Source: Paraperibacillus marinus (GTDB lineage: Bacteria > Bacillota > Bacilli > Bacillales > DSM-1321). Taken from it: a DNA stretch of 64,000 bases. Of this stretch, positions 57,525 through 64,000 are shown piece by piece. The notes beneath the pieces are model-generated. The model made no database searches. It worked only from the letters and a program-made list of their open reading frames with translations, and was not told the DNA's origin. A program made the position numbers and the translations under genes. Position 1 is the first letter of the stretch, and every line of letters begins with the position of its first letter. The stretch is taken from the NCBI RefSeq assembly GCF_046237605.1, contig NZ_CP143542.1:992001-1056000 (forward strand), read 5' to 3'.

Positions 57525-57785
57525 GAAAAGACAATGATAGAGAAGAGTAGCGCCTGCGGATTCCTTTTAAGGGAGAAAATGCCTGGACTGAGAGCATTTT
57601 CAAAGGAAAGCTCGTGTGAAGTTCACCTCTTGAGTCGGCATCGGGACCACAGAACCTGTGTAAAGATGCACCCGGCCATAGCCGTTATCCTAATTGAGTG
57701 AGCGCTGAAAATTTTAGCGTTAACAAGGGTGGTACCGCGAATCAATGCCTCGTCCCTTTTTTGGGGACGGGGCTTTTTGTTTTCT
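57525..57785 (+). ncRNA. T-box riboswitch of pheST
   Basis: T-box core AAGGGTGGTACCGCG (57725-57739) and terminator CCTCGTCCC / GGGACGGGG with five T (57748-57781). The stem I specifier loop contains GAAGTTCACC with the Phe codon TTC at 57622-57624, so uncharged tRNA-Phe is the inducer. Confidence 0.95.
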
Positions 57786-57821
57786 TTTCTTAGCTCTATA
57801 ACGATAAGGAGGATTTAAAAA

Positions 57822-58862
57822 ATGAAGGAAAGACTGCAGGAACTCCAGGCTGAAGCGCTTCAAAAAGCTGCGGAAGCACAGGGCCTAAAGGAATTGAATG
57901 AAGTAAGGGTTTCATATCTAGGCAAAAAAGGGCCGATCACTGAAGTGCTGCGCGGGATGGGCAAGCTTTCTGCCGAAGAGCGTCCGGTCATCGGGGCTCT
58001 TGCAAACGATGTAAGAGAAGCCATCGCAGCAGGCATCGAGCAAAAACAGGCGCAGCTGGAGGAAGCGGCCATATCTGAAAAGCTGGCTGCCGAGAAAATT
58101 GATGTAACCCTTCCGGGAAGGCCGGTTAAACAGGGCAGCAGACATCCGCTTACAATGGTTGTAGAAGAAATCGAGGATCTTTTCATCGGAATGGGTTACC
58201 AGATTGCCGAAGGTCCTGAGGTCGAAAAGGATTATTATAACTTTGAAGCGCTGAATCTTCCAAAAGGACATCCGGCGCGGGATATGCAGGACTCATTTTA
58301 TATTACAGAAGAAATCCTGCTCCGCACCCACACTTCACCTGTGCAGGCAAGGACGATGGAGAAGCATGAAGGCCGCGGTCCGGTTAAAATCATCTGCCCG
58401 GGAAAGGTATACCGCCGGGATAATGACGATGCCACACATTCCCATCAATTTATGCAGATTGAAGGACTTGTAGTGGATGAGAACATCAGGATGAGCGATT
58501 TAAAAGGCACGCTTGATGTGTTCGCAAAAAAAATGTTTGGAAAAGACCGCGAAATCAGGCTGCGTCCGAGCTTCTTCCCTTTCACAGAGCCTTCTGTGGA
58601 AATGGACATTTCCTGCAAGGTCTGCGGCGGAAAAGGCTGCAGTGTCTGCAAGGGAACTGGCTGGATTGAGATCCTGGGAGCAGGCATGGTTCACCCGAAT
58701 GTATTGGAAATGGCCGGCTTTGATTCTAAAAAGTACACCGGGTTCGCGTTCGGCATGGGGCCGGAACGTATTGCGATGCTTAAGTATGGAGTGGATGATA
58801 TCCGCCATTTCTATACAAATGATGTTCGTTTCTTATCACAGTTTTTCAAGCATGAAGGTTAA
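57822..58862 (+). CDS. pheS: Phenylalanyl-tRNA synthetase alpha subunit
   Basis: 346 residues, catalytic subunit of the alpha2-beta2 class II enzyme. N-terminal coiled coil (1-~85) that grips tRNA, then class II core: motif 1 MVVEEIEDLFIGMGYQ, motif 2 GPVKIICPGKVYRRDNDDATHSHQ (in part: GKVYRRDNDDATHSHQF) and motif 3 GFAFGMGPERIAMLKYG. A four-cysteine set CKVCGGKGCSVCKG near 265-278 is typical of Bacillus PheS and may bind zinc. ATG after AAGGAGGATTT. T-box controlled. Confidence 0.97.
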   Translation: MKERLQELQAEALQKAAEAQGLKELNEVRVSYLGKKGPITEVLRGMGKLSAEERPVIGALANDVREAIAAGIEQKQAQLEEAAISEKLAAEKIDVTLPGRPVKQGSRHPLTMVVEEIEDLFIGMGYQIAEGPEVEKDYYNFEALNLPKGHPARDMQDSFYITEEILLRTHTSPVQARTMEKHEGRGPVKIICPGKVYRRDNDDATHSHQFMQIEGLVVDENIRMSDLKGTLDVFAKKMFGKDREIRLRPSFFPFTEPSVEMDISCKVCGGKGCSVCKGTGWIEILGAGMVHPNVLEMAGFDSKKYTGFAFGMGPERIAMLKYGVDDIRHFYTNDVRFLSQFFKHEG

Positions 58863-58878
58863 AGAAGGAGGATGAATC

Positions 58879-61293
58879 ATGTTTGTTTCATATAAATGGC
58901 TTCAGGATTATGTAGATCTGTCCGGCATTTCACCGGAAGAGCTTGCAGAGAAAATCACGAAGAGCGGAATTGAAGTAGAAGGTGTTGAAAAGAAGAGCGA
59001 AGGACTTAAAGGTGTCGTCATCGGCCATGTGGTCGAAAAAGAAAAGCACCCTCAGGCGGACAAACTGAACATATGCCAGGTGGATCTTGGGGGAGAACAG
59101 GCAGTCCAGATCATCTGTGGCGCACCGAATGTCGACAAGGGGCAGAAGGTTGCAGTTGCTACTGTCGGTGCCGTACTTCCAGGGAATTTCAAGATTAAAA
59201 AAGCGAAACTCCGCGGGGAAGAATCCAATGGGATGATCTGCTCGCTGCAGGAATTGGGAATCGAGCCCAAGGTTGTGTCAAAGGATTATTCCACTGGCAT
59301 CTTCGTCTTCCCGGCTGATGCTGAAGTCGGCGAGGATGCCCTGGCTCAGCTCGGATTGGACGATTCTATCCTGGAGCTTGGGCTTACGCCGAATCGTGCT
59401 GATGCCATGAGCATGCTGGGCGTTGCGTATGAAGTGGGCGCCATTCTTGGCAGGGAAGTGAAATGGCCGGAAACCGGCAGCACTGCCTCCGGCGAACAAG
59501 CTTCGGACTATATCTCAGTCCGTGTTGATGCAGAAAAAGATAATCCATTATACACGGCAAAGGTCATTAAGGATGTAAAAGTGGGGCCGTCTCCTCTCTG
59601 GATGCAGACCCTGCTTATGAACAGCGGAATCAGGCCGCATAATAACATTGTGGATATTACAAATTTTGTGCTGCTGGAATACGGACAGCCGCTTCACGCC
59701 TTCGACTATGATAAAATCGGCTCAAAGGAAATCCTTGTACGCCGTGCGCACGATGGCGAAAAGATCGTCACACTTGATGATGCAGAGCGCACCCTGAATG
59801 GTGATAACCTGGTCATCACGAACGGCAGTAAGCCGGTTGCTATCGCCGGTGTGATGGGCGGTGCCGATTCAGAGGTTGGTTTAGACACTGCTACGGTCCT
59901 TCTGGAGTCTGCCTATTTTACTGGCCCTGTTATCAGGAAGAGTTCCAAGGGGCAGAATCTTCGGAGTGAGGCCAGCTCCCGATATGAAAAAGGCGTGGAT
60001 CCCGGCCGTGTCCATAGGGCAGCTGAACGTGCAGCAAGCCTGATGGCTGAATATGCCGGTGGAACAGTATTGAGCGGAACGGTAATCGCAGATACGCTGA
60101 AGGCAGAACCGGCTGTCGTGTCAACCAGCCTGGAGGCAATAAACAGGCTGCTGGGCACCGGGCTTGACCTTGATACGGTGATGGATATTTTCAGCCGCCT
60201 GCAGTTCCAGGCTGAAACTGAAGAAAATGAGATTATTATCACAGTACCTACAAGACGGGGTGACATCACCATCGAAGCAGACTTGATCGAGGAAGTTGCG
60301 CGCCTCTACGGATATGATAATCTTCCGAAAACCCTGCCTGTGGCCGAATCTGTTCCCGGCGGTCTGAACAGCTATCAGCTGAAACGCAGAAAAACAAGGA
60401 GTTATCTTGAAGGAGCAGGACTGTTCCAGGCTGTGACATATTCCCTGACCTCAGAAGAGAAAGCAAGCCAATATGCACTTGAAAAAGGCGAAGCAATCAA
60501 GCTTGCCATGCCGATGAGTGAAGACCGCAGCACACTCCGCCTGAGCATCGTGCCGCAGCTTCTTGAAGTTCTGAAATACAACACTGCCAGACAGGCAGAA
60601 TCACTTGCCATCTACGAGACAGGCTCTGTGTTCCAGAAAAACGGAGGAGAGGAACTGCCTCTTGAAAAGGAGCATCTTGCCGGTGCAATGACCGGTCTAT
60701 GGGTAACCCATCCATGGCAGGGCGAGAAAAAGCCTGTTGATTTCTATGTGGCAAAAGGCATTCTCGAAGGTCTGTTTGAAGTGCTTGGACTGGGCAGTGC
60801 CGTCACTTTTGAAGCAGCAGAAACAGAAGGCATGCATCCGGGCCGGACAGCGGCTGTAAAGCTGAATGGCGAAACAATAGGCTTTGTGGGCCAGATTCAT
60901 CCAAAGGTCCAAAAAGACATGGATTTAAAAGAAACGTATGTGTTTGAAATCTCGCTTCAGGACTTGCTGACGGCAGAAACAGCGCCGACTTCATACCAGG
61001 CCATCCCAAGATTCCCGTCCATCACCAGGGATATAGCCCTTGTTGTGGACAGAGATGTGGCGGCAGGCTCGATCTATGATGTTATTTCTTCAGCCGGAGG
61101 CAGGCTCTTGAAAGAGATTGCTGTCTTTGATTTATATGAAGGAGAACGGATGGAACCGGGCAAGAAATCCCTTGCCTTCTCGCTGAAATATCTGGATCCG
61201 GAACGCACTCTTACTGATGAGGAAGTAACCCGCGCCCATGAAAAAGTATTGAAAGCAGTTGAAGATAAGACTGGAGCAGTGCTGAGAGCATAA
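58879..61293 (+). CDS. pheT: Phenylalanyl-tRNA synthetase beta subunit
   Basis: 804 residues. Domains in order: EMAP/tRNA-binding OB fold (about 40-150, VVIGHVVEKEKHPQADKL), B3/B4 editing region (about 210-385), B5 (about 405-475, PTRRGDITIEADLIEEVARL), class II-like domain, and a C-terminal ferredoxin-like anticodon-binding domain (about 710-804, FPSITRDIALVVDRDVAAG). Removes Tyr mischarged on tRNA-Phe. ATG 16 bases after pheS with GAAGGAGGA. Terminator follows. Confidence 0.97.
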   Translation: MFVSYKWLQDYVDLSGISPEELAEKITKSGIEVEGVEKKSEGLKGVVIGHVVEKEKHPQADKLNICQVDLGGEQAVQIICGAPNVDKGQKVAVATVGAVLPGNFKIKKAKLRGEESNGMICSLQELGIEPKVVSKDYSTGIFVFPADAEVGEDALAQLGLDDSILELGLTPNRADAMSMLGVAYEVGAILGREVKWPETGSTASGEQASDYISVRVDAEKDNPLYTAKVIKDVKVGPSPLWMQTLLMNSGIRPHNNIVDITNFVLLEYGQPLHAFDYDKIGSKEILVRRAHDGEKIVTLDDAERTLNGDNLVITNGSKPVAIAGVMGGADSEVGLDTATVLLESAYFTGPVIRKSSKGQNLRSEASSRYEKGVDPGRVHRAAERAASLMAEYAGGTVLSGTVIADTLKAEPAVVSTSLEAINRLLGTGLDLDTVMDIFSRLQFQAETEENEIIITVPTRRGDITIEADLIEEVARLYGYDNLPKTLPVAESVPGGLNSYQLKRRKTRSYLEGAGLFQAVTYSLTSEEKASQYALEKGEAIKLAMPMSEDRSTLRLSIVPQLLEVLKYNTARQAESLAIYETGSVFQKNGGEELPLEKEHLAGAMTGLWVTHPWQGEKKPVDFYVAKGILEGLFEVLGLGSAVTFEAAETEGMHPGRTAAVKLNGETIGFVGQIHPKVQKDMDLKETYVFEISLQDLLTAETAPTSYQAIPRFPSITRDIALVVDRDVAAGSIYDVISSAGGRLLKEIAVFDLYEGERMEPGKKSLAFSLKYLDPERTLTDEEVTRAHEKVLKAVEDKTGAVLRA

Positions 61294-61306
61294 AAAAGAG
61301 TCTAGA

Positions 61307-61356
61307 AGGCCGGCTTTACGGATCAGTCCTACTGTTTCCGGGAAGCCGGCTTTCGA
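61307..61356 (+). terminator. Terminator of pheST
   Basis: GGCCGGCTT (61316-61325 region) and AAGCCGGC pair over a 30-base loop; tail TTTCGATTTAT. Confidence 0.65.
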
Positions 61357-61652
61357 TTTATAATCTGGGGAAAGTCATCATCACTAACGAAATTAAAACC
61401 ATAAGAGTAACCTGGCAATTTCATAAGAGTCTTTTTAGGAGAATCCAATTGTATAAATCAAAGAAAGAAACAGGTAATCAGACGCAGGAAGAAGGAACCC
61501 GGAGTAAAAGTGAGCAGGGGAGTCGGGACTCAGGATTTTCAATTTTTGATGATTCTTCTGGATGCTGGAATGGGCAGCAAAGGGAATCATCAGCCTGGCC
61601 AAGGCGGCAGTGAGGCTTTTGGATTAATCAAGAAAACAAGGAGGCGGACCAT
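61357..61652 (+). other. Intergenic region before the ABC exporter, nothing assigned
   Basis: About 300 bases without a supported gene. A 35-codon frame starting at about 61549 has no ribosome site. GGAGTAAAAGTGAG near 61502 only loosely recalls the 43.2 kb repeat core. Confidence 0.5.
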
Positions 61653-63395
61653 ATGAAGCGCGAGTCAAGCTGGAAGCTTTTGCTCAGGCTGATAAAAGAA
61701 ACAAAGCCGCCGAGGCTTCTATTTGGCACAGCCCTTTTTCTCAGTCTGCTAAACACGGCAGCCGGGCTTTCCATACCGCTGTTCACAAGCAAGCTGATAG
61801 ACGGTTTTTCACGTTCTTTAGATTACGGAATGATCGGCTGGATCACAGCGGCTTTTTTTGCCCAGGCGATAGCAGGAGGGATATCTGTTTACCTGCTTGC
61901 GAGAGTCGGGCAGCATGTTATTGCCTCTCTCAGGGAAAGGGTCTGGGGCAGGCTGTTGATTTTAAAGGTTCCATATTATGATACACATCAGACCGGTGAC
62001 GCGGTCAGCAGGATGACGAATGATACGGGCATCATAAAAAATTTGATCACAGAGCATCTGGTCGGCTTTATATCAGGGATCATCTCCATCATCGGGACGA
62101 TTATCGTCCTTTTCTTCCTGGATTGGCCGCTGACTCTGGTGATGTTTTCCGTTCTCCCGCTATCGATGCTGATCTTGATCCCGGTCGGGAGGAAGATGGT
62201 GAAAATCTCAAGGAGCCTTCAGGATGAAACGGCAGGCTTTTCTGCCAACCTGACCCGGGTCCTGGCGGATATACGTCTTGTGAAGGCATCGAATGCAGAA
62301 GAAGTGGAGTACCAGCGGGGGAGACAGGGGATCCATTCCCTTTTCCGCCTTGGGATAAAAGAAGGAGTTATCCAGGCACTCTTATCACCCTTGATTTCTT
62401 CCATGATCATCATTATCCTGGTGCTGATCATCGGATATGGGGGGCTGAGGGTATCAACGGGGATGATGACAGCTGGGGAACTGGTGGCGTTCTTTATCTA
62501 CTTATTCCAGATCATCATGCCGATCACTTCGATTGCCGCTTTTTTCACACAGTTCCAGAAAACACTTGGGGCGACGGAGAAGGTCATGGATATTTTATCC
62601 CTGGATGTAGAGGAGCTGGATGAAGGAGAAGAAGAAGTGGAGGCTGGCCAGGCCATCACCCTGAAGGAGGTTACATACGGCTATCAATCCGGAGGGAAGG
62701 TATTGGATTCAGTGAGTTTCACGGTCAACCCATCATCCGTCACAGCGATCGTCGGTCCGAGCGGCAGCGGTAAAACGACACTATTCTCCCTGCTGGAGAG
62801 ATTCTATACGCCAGATTCGGGAGAAATTCTCATGGGCCGAAAGCCGATATCAGAGATTTCCCTGAAAACATGGAGAAGCGGGATCGGGTATGTTTCCCAG
62901 GAAAGTCCTGTGCATGCCGGTACGATAAGGGAAAATATCTGCTATGGAGTCCATAGGAAGGTATCGGAGGAGGAGTTGCGGCAGGCGAGCAGGATGGCCA
63001 ATGCCGATGTTTTTATAGAGGAACTTCCCAGGCAATATGATACAGAAGTGGGGGAGCGGGGGATCATGCTGTCTGGCGGACAGCGGCAGAGGATAGCCAT
63101 AGCCCGGGCGCTCCTCAGAAACCCGAGGATCCTGATGCTGGATGAAGCAACCTCAAGCCTTGACAGCAAGTCGGAAATCGTGGTCCAGGATGCGCTTCAG
63201 AATTTAATGAAAGGGCGGACAACCCTTGTGATTGCACACCGGCTTTCAACTGTCATTGATGCGGATCAGATTGTCTTTCTGGAAAAGGGAAGGATCACTG
63301 GGAGGGGGACTCATCACGAGCTCCTTGAAACACATGAGCTGTACCGTGAGTTTGCAGAAAGGCAGCTCAGGGTGCCGGATAAGAGCCAGGAATAA
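61653..63395 (+). CDS. bmrA: BmrA-type ABC multidrug exporter
   Basis: 580-residue half-transporter with fused membrane and ATPase domains, acting as a homodimer. Six helices (about 20-310, type I exporter fold), then NBD: Walker A VGPSGSGKTTLFSLLE (about 367-382), Q-loop YVSQESP, signature LSGGQRQR, Walker B ILMLDEATSSLD and H-loop IAHRLST. Extended similarity to B. subtilis BmrA, including KLIDGFSRS, DETAGFSANLTRVLADIRLVKASNAEEVEY (in part: IRLVKASNAEEVEY) and the C-terminal ITGRGTHHELL. Drug efflux is the known activity; its substrates here are unknown. ATG follows AAGGAGGCGG. Confidence 0.92.
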   Translation: MKRESSWKLLLRLIKETKPPRLLFGTALFLSLLNTAAGLSIPLFTSKLIDGFSRSLDYGMIGWITAAFFAQAIAGGISVYLLARVGQHVIASLRERVWGRLLILKVPYYDTHQTGDAVSRMTNDTGIIKNLITEHLVGFISGIISIIGTIIVLFFLDWPLTLVMFSVLPLSMLILIPVGRKMVKISRSLQDETAGFSANLTRVLADIRLVKASNAEEVEYQRGRQGIHSLFRLGIKEGVIQALLSPLISSMIIIILVLIIGYGGLRVSTGMMTAGELVAFFIYLFQIIMPITSIAAFFTQFQKTLGATEKVMDILSLDVEELDEGEEEVEAGQAITLKEVTYGYQSGGKVLDSVSFTVNPSSVTAIVGPSGSGKTTLFSLLERFYTPDSGEILMGRKPISEISLKTWRSGIGYVSQESPVHAGTIRENICYGVHRKVSEEELRQASRMANADVFIEELPRQYDTEVGERGIMLSGGQRQRIAIARALLRNPRILMLDEATSSLDSKSEIVVQDALQNLMKGRTTLVIAHRLSTVIDADQIVFLEKGRITGRGTHHELLETHELYREFAERQLRVPDKSQE

Positions 63396-63401
63396 AAACC
63401 A

Positions 63402-63436
63402 AGAAGCCTGTCATATGCGGCAGGCTTCGTTTTTAG
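63402..63436. terminator. Terminator between bmrA and rnhC
   Basis: GAAGCCTG / CAGGCTTC eight-pair stem followed by GTTTTTAG; an A-run before it lets it serve both converging genes. Confidence 0.8.
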
Positions 63437-64000
63437 TCAGGAGCGGTATTTCTTTTGATAAAGGGCTCTTGCCTTCGCAGTATTGGCAAAGTGGATCTTC
63501 GTGAACTGCCCGAGAGCAGCCTCGCCTTTTTCGTGAATCAGCCTGGCCGCAGCGATATCCACTGCCGGCCCTGCCCCTTTGGGAAGAGTGAAGCCCGCGC
63601 TTTGGCTGAGAAGTTCAAAGTGCTTTACAAACGCATAGCGTGCAAGGATAGAGGCCGCCGCCACACTCAGGTGGATGCCCTCGGCTTTTGTGCTGAGATA
63701 GGTGTTTTTTGCTTTGAATGGACGGGAGCCTTTCAGATAATTAAAAAAGACCCCAGGCTCAGCGAATTGGTCAATAAGCACCCCGTCCGGCTCAACCGGG
63801 GCAATTTTTTCAAGCACCTTCTTGATAGCCTGATTATGGAGCAGTGCCTTCATTTTCCCCTGGGACATGCCGCCTGCCTGCAGCTCATTATATTTGGAAT
63901 TGTTGAGGACCAGGAGGCTGTAGGGTACCGTCTCCTTTATGAGTGCCGCGATCTCCATGATCTGCGGATCTTTGAGATTCTTTGAATCTTTGACACCCAG
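63437..64000 (-). CDS. rnhC: Ribonuclease HIII, C-terminal part (5' end outside window)
   Basis: Degrades RNA in RNA-DNA hybrids. The frame is open to the window end, so about 188 C-terminal residues are seen and the N-terminal substrate-binding domain plus the first catalytic strand lie beyond. Visible RNase HII/HIII features: DSKNLKDPQI (SK motif) at the start, VLIDQFAEPG with catalytic Asp, AEGIHLSVAAASILARYAF with Glu/Ser, and the FTLPKGAGPAVDIAAARLI C-terminal motif. Distance from pheT and orientation fit the rnhC gene that follows pheT in B. subtilis, here separated by the inserted bmrA. Confidence 0.95.
   Translation of the reverse strand: MGVKDSKNLKDPQIMEIAALIKETVPYSLLVLNNSKYNELQAGGMSQGKMKALLHNQAIKKVLEKIAPVEPDGVLIDQFAEPGVFFNYLKGSRPFKAKNTYLSTKAEGIHLSVAAASILARYAFVKHFELLSQSAGFTLPKGAGPAVDIAAARLIHEKGEAALGQFTKIHFANTAKARALYQKKYRS

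Noticed and set aside
61495..61530. Possible further copy of the 21-base repeat (GGAGTAAAAGTGAG)
   Set aside because: Matches only part of the core, is single and lacks the GGATAGTAAA centre; chance similarity is likely.
61549..61656. 35-codon frame overlapping the start of bmrA
   Set aside because: No ribosome binding site and low-complexity Gly/Gln content. Retained only as a question in the bmrA finding.

Overview
This 64 kb window is the chromosomal core of an endospore-forming Bacillaceae (low-to-mid GC Firmicute). The assignment rests on gene order: most of the window runs in the order I remember for the ackA-to-pheT segment of Bacillus subtilis (moaB, argG, argH ... ytkL, ytoI, ytpI, nrnA, ytrI, ytrH, dnaE, ytsJ, accD, accA, pfkA, pyk, fxsA, ytvI, ytwI, citZ, icd, mdh, phoP, phoR, polA, mutM, coaE, gapB, speD, nrdR, dnaB, dnaI, ytxC, thrS, infC, rpmI, rplT, ysdA, sspI, ysgA, pheS, pheT, rnhC). 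It also rests on sporulation genes (ytrH, ytrI, ytvI, ytxC, sspI), strong AGGAGG ribosome binding sites and frequent TTG/GTG starts. No tRNA or rRNA gene, phage, insertion sequence or CRISPR array was seen.

Layout. 1-12.4 kb: end of ackA, an EcsC-like gene with moaB, the ARG-box controlled argG-argH operon, a universal stress protein, an M24 peptidase, ytkL, ytoI, ytpI, nrnA and the ytrH-ytrI sporulation pair. 12.6-23.6 kb: replicative DnaE, then a carbon block of NADP malic enzyme with a co-transcribed FadR-type regulator, acetyl-CoA carboxytransferase (accD-accA), pfkA and pyk. 23.7-32.9 kb: ytvI, ytwI, the TCA genes citZ-icd-mdh, a MaoC-like gene and phoP-phoR. 33-45 kb: DNA repair and replication (polA, mutM, dnaB, dnaI, nrdR) with coaE, gluconeogenic gapB, speD and ytxC. 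44.5-48.7 kb: a threonyl-tRNA synthetase cluster. 48.7-51.1 kb: infC-rpmI-rplT, ysdA, dut. 51.2-55.3 kb: a Fur-box controlled iron uptake operon efeO-efeB-efeU. 55.7-64 kb: an M50-like membrane protein, sspI, ysgA, T-box controlled pheS-pheT, a BmrA-type ABC exporter and the end of rnhC.

Regulation is unusually readable. There are four T-box leaders (one before thrS, two in tandem before a second ThrRS gene, one before pheS), an L20-type leader before infC, and good matches to an ARG box (argG), a cre site (citZ), a CcpN site (gapB), a Fur box (efeO) and a GntR/FadR-type palindrome (malic enzyme).

The most unusual item is at 46.86-48.69 kb. Directly downstream of a normal, editing-proficient thrS, two complete tandem T-box modules precede a 401-residue ThrRS that has the catalytic and anticodon-binding domains but no TGS or editing domain. 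Other points worth a look are a structured, terminator-like leader before speD, two different degenerate tandem-repeat arrays (about 21 bp at 43.2 kb, about 51 bp at 55.5 kb), a relic of a Bacillus intergenic repeat before pfkA, and a probable CTG start codon for ytvI.
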